Assembly (NCBI RefSeq): GCF_900747795.2
Contig: NC_041401.2
Coordinates: 63,308,199 to 63,372,198 of the forward strand
DNA: 64,000 bases
Source of the DNA: Erpetoichthys calabaricus
Lineage: Eukaryota; Chordata; Cladistia; Polypteriformes; Polypteridae
Direction: 5' to 3'
The position numbers were made by a program, and so were the translations under genes. Position 1 is the stretch's first letter; the number at the start of each line of letters is the position of its first letter. Below are positions 35,362 to 47,500 of this stretch, piece by piece. The notes beneath the pieces were generated by a model. It saw only the letters and a list, made by a program, of their open reading frames with translations, had not been told where the DNA came from and searched no databases.

Positions 35362-35440
35362 TTCAGAAGAATTAAGTGGTTAGGACTGGCAAGCTTTGTT
35401 GGGCTGAATGACCTGTTCTTGTCTAAATTGTTCAAATATT
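35362..35440 (+). mobile_element. CR1-like LINE 3' tail
   Basis: Carries the same tail as the element at 2755-4178: GCAAGCTTTGTTGGGCTGAA, then TGACCTGTTCTTGTCTAAAT. Only ~80 bp remain. Confidence 0.7.
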
Positions 35441-35984
35441 TTAATAGTATGTATAATATAGCATTATATGTTTATATGGTTATTATTGTCATGTTTACAG
35501 AGTAAAGTGAAATTCTTACTTCCATGTGCAACTCAATAAACTTGACAAAGACAGCAGCACACCACCATCTTATATAGGTGGGGAGTGATGACATAGTATG
35601 TCATGTGACTCCCGAGTCATGTTAATACCCACAGATGTACTGTTCATAAACAATATGGCTGCTAGCATGCACAAACACACAAAGTGGAGGTGTCTGCCAC
35701 TGGAATAACAGCGCAAAATTGTAACGTGGTAACAAATTACACTAAGTAATTCAAAATGCCTAAGAGAAAAAAATAAAGTAAAAAATGTAATGTTACAAAA
35801 CAACAGCTTTGATGTCAGAAGCTGTGTGCCACCATCTTAAATAGAGAAGGTACATACAATCAGGTCAACACTATACCCACGTAGTGTCAGACACCACATC
35901 CATATGACCAGCAATGGGTGTCACTCTCATAAACTTAAAGGCAACAGCCATAAGAAAAAAAACACAAAATGATGGTGCTGAATA

Positions 35985-36033
35985 TAGAGTGCAGGGGCGT
36001 CCTGGCCAGGCATGAACCCCGGCCGCCTGCCAC
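35985..36033 (-). mobile_element. LTR-like terminal fragment
   Basis: On the minus strand TGTGGCAGGCGGCCGGGGTT, followed by a CATGCCTGGCCAGGAC block, matches the start of the unit that ends at 40523. It abuts a TA tract. Confidence 0.5.
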
Positions 36034-36511
36034 ACTATATATATATATATATATACGTATATATATATTGTGATAGACGGCCAGGAACCCTGCCCCGCCG
36101 GGACGCCTGGAGGTAGGAGGGACCGGGAGAGCGGCACATCTCTTCCTTGGGCACCTGGACGGTCCTTGATCCCTGAGGGACAGCGCTTCCGGTACACCAG
36201 GAAGTGCTGACAGACCAGGGATGGTGTACGCCCGGAGTGCTTCCGGGAGCAAGGGCAGCACTTCCACCACACTGGGGAGTGCTGCCGGAAGTTCGTCATC
36301 AGGCACCTGGAGCACATCTGGGGCGTTATAAAAGGAGCTGCCTCAATCCATTTGAGGAGCCGGAGTCGAGTGGAAGAGGACGGAGCTTGCGAGACAGGAG
36401 TGGAGGCGGCCCGAAGGACCAAGGACTGAGCAAACTGTAAATAGTTGTGTAATAAACGTGTGTGTTGTGGACATTGTGGTGTCGTGTCTGTCTGTGGCCG
36501 TGCTAGCTCTT

Positions 36512-36606
<95 letters not shown>

Positions 36607-36612
36607 TATTGT

Positions 36613-36681
<69 letters not shown>

Positions 36682-36682
36682 A

Positions 36683-36727
<45 letters not shown>
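36034..36727. repeat. Compound (TA)n array interrupted by the LTR-like unit
   Basis: TA tracts at about 36035-36068, 36515-36600, 36618-36672 and 36685-36727. Together they exceed 200 bp and read as long alternating Ile-Tyr frames that are not genes. Confidence 0.93.
36069..36514 (+). mobile_element. Solo LTR-like fossil, 446 bp
   Basis: Begins TGTGATAGACGG and ends GCTCTTACA (TG...CA). It carries a TATA box (TTATAAAAGG at ~36327) and AATAAA at 36451-36456, spaced as in an LTR. It lies within a TA array, with TATAT/ATATA on either side as a possible short target duplication. No internal region is present. It looks fairly well kept but is only a solo unit. Confidence 0.68.
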
Positions 36728-36733
<6 letters not shown>

Positions 36734-37647
36734 AAATTTATTTGTAGATATAATCTAGGCAGGACCCTTATTATCAGTGCTACTGCTGCTAAAAATATTT
36801 AAGACCTTCTTTGTGTTCAAGTCTGCACTTGACAATGTAATGAAAGCTGAACAGCTTTAGAGAAAGAGAGCAAAAGCTACTGGAGAACAGTTTGTTCTTT
36901 TCTTTGCTTAATTATAGCCTTCTTTAAATGTACTGGATTTGTCATGAAAGCCTAGTAATTCAGAAAATGCTTTTTTACGGTCATTTTCAGACCACAGAGC
37001 TGAAAAGGATCCTACAAAATGTATTCTGGTATATTAAATGAAGAGGGAAATATAAAGTTCTAAAGTTCTACAATTCAACATATATTTTTGTGGTTTCCAG
37101 TTTCATCACATGTAGGAAATATCACAGTATGCATTATGATTTAGGAACTTGGCAGCCATTTCTAACACATGAGATGGCAGTACTCCTTCATTCATTCTTT
37201 ATTTTCTACACCTTATTTTATTTTTAATAAACCTTTTATTTTTGTCTTTGACTTCAGCCACTTTAAGGGTAAACTACCAGTCAATAAACCTTTCATTTAT
37301 GAAGCACCTTTAACAGCATATATTTCTAAAAGTGATTTTGCAATGAAAAAAAATATTGTGATAAAATATTTTTACATAACTTACTCCGTAACATATCCAA
37401 CACGAATAATTGTAAAAATTATTTAAAGAGAATGAGTTCCTCACCCCAAACTTCCTTGGCCATTCTTGGTTTCTGAGCTGAAATTTAAAGGTCCCATGTG
37501 TTCCATTCTACCCACTAAACTTAGCCACTAGTTACTTGCACATCTTCCAGTGGGTTTAAAAACCCATGCTGGAGCCTCTGCCCACCACAGTCTACCGCGG
37601 CAGTAATCAGCAAAAGACAGGAACAAGGTGAACAAGTTACACAAATC
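36728..37647. other. No recognised feature
   Basis: Nothing supported on either strand. Confidence 0.45.
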
Positions 37648-37657
37648 CATTTGAAGT

Positions 37658-38000
37658 TCCATCCATTTTCCAAACCAGCTTTATCCTGAGGAGGGTTGCA
37701 GGGAAGCTGAAACCTTTCTCATCAAGCCTATTGCACAAGGCAGGGGCAATCCCTGAACAGGGCATCAGCCTATGGCAGAGCAAACACACAGTCACACACA
37801 AAAAGGCCAATTTAGCATCACCAGTCCACCAAAGCTGCATTCTTTGGTCTGTAAGAGGAAACCAGAGCACCTGGGGGGAGGAAACCCATATGACCACGGG
37901 GAGAACATTTAAATTCCATAAAGGGAGGATCCAGGATGTGAACCTTGGCCTCCTTGTTGCGAGGTAGCAGCACTGGCATTAGACCATTGTGCCACCCTTG
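37658..38000 (-). repeat. Old full-length SINE with 10-bp target duplication
   Basis: Same family as 55072-55409 with many substitutions. The (CCAT)n tail is at the left. Perfect CATTTGAAGT repeats flank it at 37648-37657 and 38001-38010, giving exact ends and a 343-bp length. The pol III box region lies at the right end on the minus strand. Confidence 0.88.
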
Positions 38001-38096
38001 CATTTGAAGTATAGACAACAACCCTTTATTCCCTGAAATAAAATGATGTGACTATGACAAATGCAAAGTTACTCTACACAAAGAGCATGCCAATCT

Positions 38097-38119
38097 GGGG
38101 GGGGGGGGGGGGGGGAGGG
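38097..38119. repeat. Poly-G tract
   Basis: About 19 consecutive G, then A and four more G. Could form a G-quadruplex. The exact length is also prone to assembly error. Confidence 0.85.
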
Positions 38120-39159
38120 GTCCATGTTCTAATGAAGTATAGTTTTACTTATGAACAAACCCTGTGTATATGTTTTTTAAACAGAACATTATAAGTAACC
38201 TCCAACCTACTGTGCCACCATATCTTTATAGAAGACCTAACTCTAAGTGCTTGCATCAGACTTGTCCATTAATTTGTTTATTTTCTGAACGCACTTACTG
38301 TTTTTCAGTATACAGTGACAAAGAATTTTCCATCAGCATTGTATCCAACAGAGAAACCAACTGAGACTTGTACACAAGTCCATCATATGACAAATACACA
38401 GACATATAATTGTCTGCCCAATTCAAAGTTACCAAATAAGTGGCCGTGTACATTTTTGGGATGAGGGAAGCATCTGCAGTACCTAAGGACAACTCGTGTG
38501 AACATGAAGGCAATGTTCAAGCTCCACAGTGTGAGTCCTTGGATACAAGAGACAGCAGCACTATATAGTCCACTACTGAGTTGCCCCCAGTTTTACTTAT
38601 TCCCTTCAGAAATTTTTAATTTCACTTAAACCTAGTGTGAAGTTTTACAGTTGCTATAAATGACTACTAAAATCATTACAGGTGAACAATGTTCACAGTA
38701 CTTCTTTACCTGTTGTGTAAAAGACCATGTTCTGTGTGTCTAAATGTGGTATGTCAATCCATTTCTTGACACTTTAGCAAGTAAATGTTCTCAGGAAGAG
38801 GGAGCTTATTCAAACTGTAAGAAACAGAAGACCAATCCATTATGGGTATGTGTACATACAGTACACACTAACAGTAGGTCAAAACAAGAATCTCCAGTCC
38901 ACCTTCATGAAGAGAGGGAAGTCTGCAGTCTGCTTTTGATCAGCATTCTACTGTATATATCACTGTCTCTTTTAACTGACATTAAAAAGTCCAGTGGTTG
39001 ACTGGTATAACAGCGAAGATGGTGAGTGTTGGAAATCTACCATCAAGCATATACAAATCAGTGTGTATTTGCTGTTCTAATCACTAATGCTAATTTAATA
39101 CTGTCTTCAAAAAGGTAGTCAAATTACAAATGTCCACATTTACACACTAGATACTCTCA
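38120..39159. other. No recognised feature
   Basis: Short open frames only. No repeat ends. Confidence 0.45.
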
Positions 39160-39471
39160 TCTTTATATATATAAAATCCAACATCTGTCTGCCTGTATGT
39201 CTGACTGCTTTTAACAAGAGAACTACATAATGGATTTAGATCAGATTTTTTTCTATAATTTGCTTGCACGTTCCGGTTGATTTTTGCGACTTCTCTCATC
39301 AAGCTAAGAATCATAGTTCGCTTGCAGGAACGATATATTTGCGCTAATCCAAGACAGAGGCTGCTGGCCAAAAGGAAGAGGAAGCGTGACGTCAGGAAAA
39401 AGGAGCTGGGTGGGGCCCTCCTCACTGTCCTGCTTCACTACTACATGGGCGGAGCCGCGAGGGACAGCTAG
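39160..39471 (+). mobile_element. Non-autonomous Helitron, 312 bp
   Basis: Starts TCTTTATATATATAAAATCC after a host A and ends GGGACAGCTAG before a host T, the A/T insertion context and CTAG end typical of Helitrons. A GGGCGGAGCCGCG segment near 39448-39460 can fold just before the end. Its 5' start matches the copy ending at 15002. No Rep/helicase coding; the 64-codon frame inside has no known motif. Confidence 0.78.
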
Positions 39472-39960
39472 TTGACTATAAACAGGGCTTGAATTAGACC
39501 AGTATGCACTGCTAAATTTTCTAAGAAACTTTTAGCAGTTGTGCACTGAGAGTGTTTGGTGTGAACTAGCATTGTTTTTGAACTTCACACATAACGAACC
39601 CCACTAAAAACACTCTTCAATCTACTGTCAATGTACTTCGCCGCTCGAAATTCCAGGGGCAGAGCGGAACTCTGTGATCAGAATGTGAAGCTTCCTCTCC
39701 CTAATCCTCAATTGAATAAATCATTCTTAAACATAGAGTACTGACATTTACTGTATGTATATCCACTTTGGGCACTGGTTATAAACATATACATAACATT
39801 TTTTTTTTTTTATTACTCTCTCATCCTGTGTCTTTGCAATGATCTAACAAGGATTTTTCCTTACACTAACTTCTCACTCTCTCTGTGCCTTGTTTATACT
39901 TAACCCTTCTTTTTGTTCCAAATTTCTTCAGTGTCTTTTGTGCAGCTAACAGTTATGCTC
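39472..39960. other. No recognised feature
   Basis: Nothing supported. Confidence 0.4.
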
Positions 39961-40523
39961 TGTGGCCACCAAGGGGCACTCCAGCTCCTCAGACCCGACA
40001 CAGACAGGCTCTGGACAGGCGTTTCAATAAAATGTGATCGTTTTTATTCGTGGGAAACTTTTCCCCGACCGTTTCTCACAGCACAAGTACAAGTACAGAA
40101 AGCACAAGCAACTCTTTGCCTCTTCTTCTCTTCCTCTCTCTCACTACCTCCCCTGCTCCTCCCAGCAAGATATTCCTCCTTCCTCCAAACTCTGGCTCTC
40201 AGAGTTGAGGCACCTGGCTCCTTTTATGTAACCCCCAGGAGTACTTACAGGTGTCCTGTAAGCCGATAGCACTTCTGGGTGAGGTGGAAGTCCCATGAAG
40301 TGGGGATCCCCATTTCGTCTGGTGGCACCCATGGAACCCAACAGGGCCGAGTAGGCAAACTCCAAGTTCCATGATGCCCTGTGGGAATCCAGGGCACCTC
40401 TGCAACCTAGAGGGGCTGCCATCTAGGGATCTGGGGGAGATAATGCCCTGTGCATGCTTCCTCCCAGGGCCCTTCCCTTTTGTAGGTGTCCTGGCCAGGT
40501 AAGAACCCCGGCTATCCCTCACA
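39961..40523 (-). mobile_element. Solo LTR-like fossil, ~563 bp
   Basis: Read on the minus strand it begins TGTGAGGGATAGCCGGGG and ends ...GGTGGCCACA. It has a CTAGATGGCAGCCCCTCTAG block, a TATA-like CATAAAAGGAGCC near 40225 and AATAAA near 40045. The same blocks, in the same order, occur at 47311-47731 and partly at 34680-34860. No attached coding region. Moderate age. Confidence 0.62.
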
Positions 40524-40929
40524 TCTCATAGATCAACTAAAATTACACAAAATACTAATCTATACTGTAAGCAAAGTTGTTCTTTATGTCTGTATGATAA
40601 TGTAAGTACCGTATACATGATGTGACAGTTGGGGGGGCACTGAAGTAACCAATACAAAAACTATTCCATGCAAAGATGTAGGATGCTTTTAACAGTGACA
40701 TAAACACAATGTTCTTTAGGAGTAGCCAGTCCAGTTATCAGAGTTGGTGTCTGTAATAAAAGAAATCTCCAAGAACATGGCTTTTTCTAAGGCTCTCTGT
40801 CATACATTCTTGTCCTAGTTTTTAGGATAGGGTGCCTGTTGGCCGTGACACTTGGGTGTCAGAGCTCTTTTTCTAACAGCTGACAGAAATTAACTCTTCA
40901 GTTCTGGGCTAGCCATCCTTTTTTGCTGG

Positions 40930-41480
40930 GCCTGAATCAAATAAAAATAAAAGATGTTGTTACTATACATTTCAGAAATGGGCCTTAAGACCCCTCCTTC
41001 CAGTTCTCTCCTGAAGCATAGGCAAATCTTCAGAAGTGTCTAGTGTTGTCCTGAAAAGAGTAAAACATATTCTGAGGCACCTGGCATTGTCCATCCTGTC
41101 CTGTACAGTTGTCCTAGAGGGTGTCAAATGATGCAAAAGGACACCACAAAAAGGTTTGGGGTAGCCACACTGTATACTTCGAAGTTGGTCAATGAAAAAG
41201 GCAAAAATAACAACAATAAGTTTTACAGACTTAGGCCCAAAACAGAACTGATTTGAAAACACAAAATGGTGTTTTTAAAGCCGGTTATAGGAAATGATAT
41301 CATTGAGATCGGAACTGGAAGTGATGTAATCGGGGTCAGTGCCGGAAGTGATGCCATCGTGCCTGAACTGGAAGTGACATCATTGGGCCTAGCCTGAATT
41401 TCCCGTAATAGGTCTGGCATGGAATCAACCTCTTTCAAGCTCTTTAGCTGCCTCCCATGTGCAAATGTGTGACAACAGAT
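40930..41480 (-). mobile_element. LTR-like fossil with CRE/ETS micro-repeats, inverted copy
   Basis: Read on the minus strand it shares, in order, with 42050-42840: GGGAGGCAGCTAAAGAGC, several ~25-bp units of the form GATGNCATCACTTCC, a GGCTTTAAAAACACCATTTT box, and GGCTACCCCAAACCTTTTTG. Ends are approximate. Confidence 0.5.
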
Positions 41481-42049
41481 AAAATCATCATTTTGGAAAT
41501 GCAGGCATTATACAGTATAAAAAATCAAGCTTCAATCTGCCTGGGTTACAAGTTTTTTTTTTTTTTGCTGAGATGGAATGTGATGACCTGTAAATGCATT
41601 CTTTGGGACTGTTTTACACAGAATAATGCTGTTAAAGGTATAATCTGAGTTTTAATGACCACACAGTTTACAACCTAACAGAAAAGGGAACTTCACAGAT
41701 AAAGCACCCAGGATCAAAGCATAGGCCAAACTGTCCATCAACAGAATAACTGCCCAATAATCTGTGTATTACATCACCATGTCTATAATCCCACCTGGGT
41801 TTGTGACATAAAAATCAAGCAGTCTGAGAGAGAGAGAGGGGAGACTTCAGAGGAACAACGAGGAACTCCACTTTATTGGAGGACTCCATTCACATTGACG
41901 TCAAAGATTCCATCCATGCATCAACCCGACTGCTGAATTTAAATCTGACACCCAGGTCAGCACCCTCTTTTGACTGCTAATCTTCAGTAAACTTTTTGAC
42001 CTTAGAGCAAGGATTCATTTTTATTTAAAACTGTACATACAGATTTTAC

Positions 42050-42840
42050 TATTGTCACACACATGTGATTGGGAGGCAACTGAAAGGCCTTAAGAATAGT
42101 ACTGCTACGCCAGACCAGGGGGTAGCAAGCTGCACTGTCTTTCTCAATCTTCTGCAGACCATCCATGGAAAATCTTGCTAGGTCCCGGCACCAGTGATGA
42201 TGTCACTTCTGGTTCCGTCATCATGAATGATGTCACTTTCCGGTCCCTGCGCCATGGATGACGTCACTACAGTTATTGAAGACACCACTTCCGGTCATGG
42301 CGCCAATGAAGATGGCACTTCCAGTCCAGAAGACGTCACTTCCAGTTCCAGTCCCAATTACATCACTTTCAGTCCCGGGCTTTAAAGCTGCCATCTTTTC
42401 ATATTACATTCAGTTCGATTTTAGACTCAAACCTGTGAACATCACAATTAATTTCAACCCTTTTTGCAGCCAAGGCACAATATACGGGTGGCTGCCCCAA
42501 ACCTTTTAATGTCTGTTGTCTGCTTTTGTGACGCTATCCAGTTCTATTTGATGTTATATTTTCTTCTGTTGCTTTAATTCTATTCTTAATCTATACTACT
42601 CAACTATTACATTTCATCCATATCTTATGTGACTGCAGTAATAAAGTAAATACGGAGCAGCCAAGATGGGGTAATCCATTACATTTCATGCATATCTTAT
42701 GTGACTGAAGTAATAAAGTAAATACGGAGCAGCCAGGGTGGGGTAATCTATTACATTTCATGCATATGTTATGTGACTGAAGTAATAAAGTAAATACGGA
42801 GCAGCCTGGGTGGGATAATTGCCACTTTCTTTCTTACACT
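42050..42840 (+). mobile_element. LTR-like fossil with CRE/ETS micro-repeats
   Basis: Contains a run of about eight degenerate ~25-bp units with GATGACGTCACTTCCGGT-like cores (42185-42370), then CCCGGGCTTTAAAGCTGCC as a TATA-like box and a downstream 72-bp tandem array with polyadenylation signals. Homologous to the inverted unit at 40930-41480. Old and degenerate, with ends uncertain. Confidence 0.5.
42600..42820. repeat. 72-bp tandem repeat, three copies
   Basis: The ATTTCATSCATATSTTATGT block starts at 42611, 42683 and 42755, giving an exact 72-bp period. Each unit contains GTAATAAAGTAAATACGGAG, hence an AATAAA in every copy. Confidence 0.93.
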
Positions 42841-43029
42841 TTCTTAAACTAAGCAGCTGGGAGCATATGCCACTGCCAAATATCTAGGCTGTGTAGTGGA
42901 AGCGGTAGCTGAAGAAGCCAAATGGTTCTTTTTAGAGCCATTAAGCAGCAATCAGCATAAAGAAACTGATTCCTTTCTCCATTTCTCACACCCCCTGAGT
43001 TGTTACACTGGTGGCAACAGTTGGGAGAA

Positions 43030-44279
43030 TAACCAACTAATGACTCCAAGATGGAAGACTGGCTTAGCACTAACATTAGTGGTCCCCTTGGTCATGCTCA
43101 TGACAACTCTCTTCATGTAAAGGCAGTCCAGATCACCTTGCTTCCCTTGAAATGTCCTGGAAGATTGAGTTTGTGTTACCCTCAAGGATGAGTGTTCTGC
43201 GGAATGGGCAGTGTAGAGCTCCTGGGTCCAGACCTGAAAGGAACACAATCCTCAGATGGCCAAAATCTGTCTGAGGGGCTAGGAGTATCTGTAGAGCCCA
43301 GATTAAAAGCAGCCAGCCCCATGAGCAGTGTTGGAGGGGTGCAGACATGGCACATAGGAACTACTTCAGATATATTTCCAGGCTGCTAAAGCCCATCAGT
43401 CCTATTATGGGGCCACTGACCAGCCTTAGATGTGGACTCTGGCCTCGAGTATTAACTTAAATAAAAGAATCAAAAGTGAACAAAAAAGACAATAAAATAG
43501 GAATAACACCAGCTCAGTTGGAACCCTGGCTGAAACATACCAATGTGTGAATGATTGAGTCCCTTGGCTGACTATTATCCCCTTCCTATAAAGAAAAATC
43601 AGTGCCAGTAACGAAATGAATGACTGGGCAAAACTGGAGTACCTATTGTCCTCATACAATTGTGAATCAATTATACCTCTTCATTTGACAGATGTACTGA
43701 CTATACTCAAGCAACCAAAATGTGTAGTTATATTGGATTGCGTATTATTAACGGACACAGAATAGACTTCAACTAGACAAATTTAGCTTGTGAAGTGGAT
43801 CAGCAGATGTAACGAAGATGTGATGTGTACAACTTCTGGGTTTAAATCAGTTTGAATTCTAAAGAAAGATCTGTAAAGATGACAGAAAAAAATAGTTTCA
43901 TATGTTGTAGGTAATGATCCTTTGAGAGTTCCCAAACCACGTAATTACCATGCAATTCAGGGATACTCCATTTCAGCGTCCTGATTCGCAGGTCACCAGC
44001 TTGGCATGCTTTATGGTCGTGTAACTGAGCGTCTAATGGGCTTTGGGGGTGTTAATTCTATTTTCAACAAGTTTTTTAAAATACATTTTATGCTAATTTA
44101 ACTTGTTTTTAATATTGTTTGTTACCCATGCACAGTCTAACCAAGGTCCTCTTCAGTGCTTCTCTTAACCGATTACGGTTACTGGTTTTGTTTTCACCGC
44201 ACACTATCGTTTTGTTCCTATTTTAACAATTATAATTTCTGCATTGCTTTAGACGACAACAAAGAAGAAGAAGACTCTT
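43030..44279. other. Unassigned; possible LTR-element internal remnant at left
   Basis: GTTACACTGGTGGCAACAG near 43004-43022 resembles an LTR end joined to a primer-binding site of Gypsy-like type. No gag or pol block was recognised after it. The rest is unassigned sequence upstream of TXNDC17. Confidence 0.3.
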
Positions 44280-44414
44280 GAGTGGTAGGATGTGAACGCT
44301 TGCTCGGGCGCTCAGATGCGGAGATGCCGGCGGCGTAGCTTTGCCACTTTAAAAGAAGGCGGAGTCTAGAGAGGCGGGGGAACATATGCACGTGACCGTT
44401 GAGTTTGTGTCAAC
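44280..44414 (+). promoter_or_regulatory. TXNDC17: TXNDC17 core promoter and 5' UTR
   Basis: GC-richer, TATA-less segment directly before the start codon. GC boxes GGCGGAG (~44359) and GAGGCGGGGG (~44371-44380) and an E-box CACGTG at 44389-44394 within CACGTGAC are typical of housekeeping promoters. The E-box is only ~20 bp from the ATG, so transcription may begin nearby. Confidence 0.65.
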
Positions 44415-44559
44415 ATGGCGCCGTACACAGAGCTGAAAGTGCAAGGATACGAAGAGTTCACAAAAGTCGTGAAAGAACACGAGGACAAGAATGTGTTCGT
44501 CTACTTCACAGGGAATAAAAACGAGCAGGGTGTCAGCTGGTGTCCGGACTGCGTAAAAG
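44415..44559 (+). CDS. TXNDC17: TXNDC17 exon 1
   Basis: 48 codons plus one base: MAPYTELKVQGYEEF through WCPDCVK, then donor GTGAGT. Carries both redox cysteines. Confidence 0.97.
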
Positions 44560-47500
44560 GTGAGTGGCGACACTAAGAATTCAATGGTCTCCTGTTCAGA
44601 AAGCTTTGCATTCATGCCTTGCAGAGAGACTCCTAGTTATAGAGCGCAGGAGGTAACTGATCATGTGTCCACGGAATTGCACAATTGTTTAGGTTAGCTT
44701 ACATATTTTATTGTTACGGCGTTGCGACGCGAGTAGTCCAGAGACGGTGACATCACAACTCCGTTACCTTTGCCTTAAATGTTTCTGACATTCCTGTTAA
44801 TGCATTTTTTTTATTGGCGTATGAGTACTTTAATGCGAATACTCATGTTTAGCAATAACAGCTATCCTTCTGTTAACTAAAAAGACATCAGTACGTGTGA
44901 GTGAGGATATGCCAGTATTAATGTTTATTAATAAATAAATAAAACTCTTATGACTAGGAAAGCAAACATTTCAGGGAGACTGGGTGTTGCGTTTCTTAGT
45001 GATTGAATCAGTCTTTAGCCCCCTTTACATGTGTATATAAACGAAGAGTGGGGGACAGGACATGTTGACGTATGCGTAAAATATCTAGGAATGGATTGGG
45101 GTTCCCTCTTGAAGATTTAAGTTTCATGATATTCATGAATTGTTCCGGTTATAAAAGGAAGAAAAGATCAGGTGCTGGCACAATAGATCAGAGACTTAAG
45201 CCACGCTAATATTTGCCCATTATGAGTGTTGCTGTTTTTAGCGTGTGCTGTGTACTACAAGTGTGCGCCCTGCCGAATGCATTCATTTGACCGGTATTCT
45301 AGGTGCTTTGACGTAGCAGCAGAAAATTTAGATTCTGTAGATGGTCAGGCAGTTAGCTGATCTTTTATTAACACTACTCTGTTCTTCGGCACTTTTTTGA
45401 CCTTTGAAGCACAGAATTCAAGAAATGAAGCACTACAAGGTTAATTGTTAACAAAAGCTGCATCATGTAATATACGAGAGACAAGAGTGCTGAGCATGAT
45501 ATCCTGTTTTTGTATTTTGTTCTATTTATTACCATTAATGTTAGAAAGTTGACACTTTAATGATAGTGGACCTATTTGACTAATTGAGATCATTTTGTGT
45601 ACTTAAGATTGTACAAAATTGAAGTAAATCCCATAAGAATCAAGCTTCGGATACAACCTTAATTTATCGTACAACTAATGCATGACAAACACTTCTTTAG
45701 TGTACCACCACCTGCTATTATTCATATGAAGTTCAAACCTCTTCTTCTTGTTATTAATTCATCCCACCAGTATTTGCTGCAGTTTGATGCTGGTATTCTG
45801 CATCCTATGGGGATAACATTGCCAGTCAATCTAACCAACACATGTTTGGTGAAATTGAAGGAAAAGGAGAGTGCATGGAGTTACAGCGGGTTTAGATTTA
45901 GCTCCTTTTTTATTTACCAAAACCATTACAAATAGATTTTTGGCAAATGGAAGAAACAGTTTTAAAATTGGGCACATAAAAGTAGCAAAAAGACAGTGTG
46001 GAAAAGTATAACTGCATAGTCAGTGAGCATATGATTATTAGTTGCTGCTATTTGAAGGCTGCTTTGTCTCATAGCTTTCAGCCATATTATTTATCAGACC
46101 TTGCTCCTTCTAATCCACTTCATCTTGGAAAAAGACACTCACAGTGAAGGGCGCCACCTGGGGACAGTGAAAAGGGGTATTCTAAAGGAGCACTCAGGGA
46201 CTGAAAGGTATTTGGTTAGAAGGAGATGAAGAAGAATTCTCCAAGCTGGAAAGTAAGAGCAGGGGCAGTTGGGGCCATTCAGCTTATTTAATAGATTGGG
46301 CAACACAGAGTCAAACAAGGATGTTGACCATTTTAAAGAAATGGGCTTTGGAAGTGCAGTGGTCTTCAGTGACACAAGATGGCACTATGGACCAAGGCTG
46401 TGAGGTTTTGCAGACCAATTCCAGACACCAAAAGCAACCCCAAGACACGATTTAAAGGCTGTTAAATTTCTGTGAAGTATTTAGTCCAAAGTCAATTCAT
46501 AAGTTGTGGAAGAGCTCATTGGCAAGGAGGAACAAAGCCAGAATCATTGACTATCTGTATAGCTAGTACCTCATTATCTACCATTACACACAGATGTTTG
46601 GTACATGGAAGAAACAGTTTAACATTTGCCACAAAAATGACTAGCTAAAGAGAGGGAGAAAAATTGGAATGCAGATCAAGCTTGTATGAGTGTGTTTTGA
46701 ATGATCTGGTTGACCAACATGTGTTCTGTTTACTTTGGTACTTTGTGTTTTCCCTGCAATTTAGAACAGGTAATTGACCTGAAGCTAACCATGTTTGAGC
46801 CTGGCAAATACCTGATTGAGAGACCGTCTATGAAAAGCTTGGGTTGCTGCTGGAAGAGGTGTTGAATAAACCATCGGGGAGCGATTACTCCGTTTGGATT
46901 CCAGTGTCCCAGTGCAGTGACCAGGATACTGTGCTGTAAAAATTAGCACCATCTTTCTGATGAGACTTAGAGAGTCAGGGCCTTGGCTCTGTGGTCATTA
47001 AAGATTCCTGATCATCTTTTGAAGAATGCAGGATGTTTCCTGATGTCCTGGCTGAATTGTCCACAGCGGACTTGTCCATTCTGGCGTCCTCATCATCCCT
47101 GTCTCTAAGTGGCAAACTATTTCTCTCACCCTTTCACCACCTAATAGCTAATGTGTGGTGAGTGTACTGGTGCATAAATAGCTGCAGGTGGATGCTACAC
47201 GTTGGTGGTGGTTGAAGTGGTTCGACTGTCAATCTAAAGTGCTTGGAGTAAGTTAGAAAAGTACTCTATATATTTAATTATTACTATTCTTATCATGATT
47301 TGCTAAACTATGTTGCGGATGGCTGGGGCCCTTACTGGGCCAGGATGCCTCGACAGTGAAAGGACTGGGAGAGAGAACTTATTCAGGGCGTTACCTCCCC
47401 CAGCGCACTAGATGGCAGCCCCCTTGGGTTGCAGCGGTGCCTCAGTCTCTCACAGTGCTCCTTGGGAATTGGCCAGGGGGCATTGCAGGAGCTGTTCTGC

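Noticed and set aside
35871-36422. 183-codon minus-strand frame
   Set aside because: It crosses a TA tract and reads the LTR-like unit backwards.
36343-36802. Long Ile-Tyr frames on both strands
   Set aside because: Produced by the compound TA array around the LTR-like unit.
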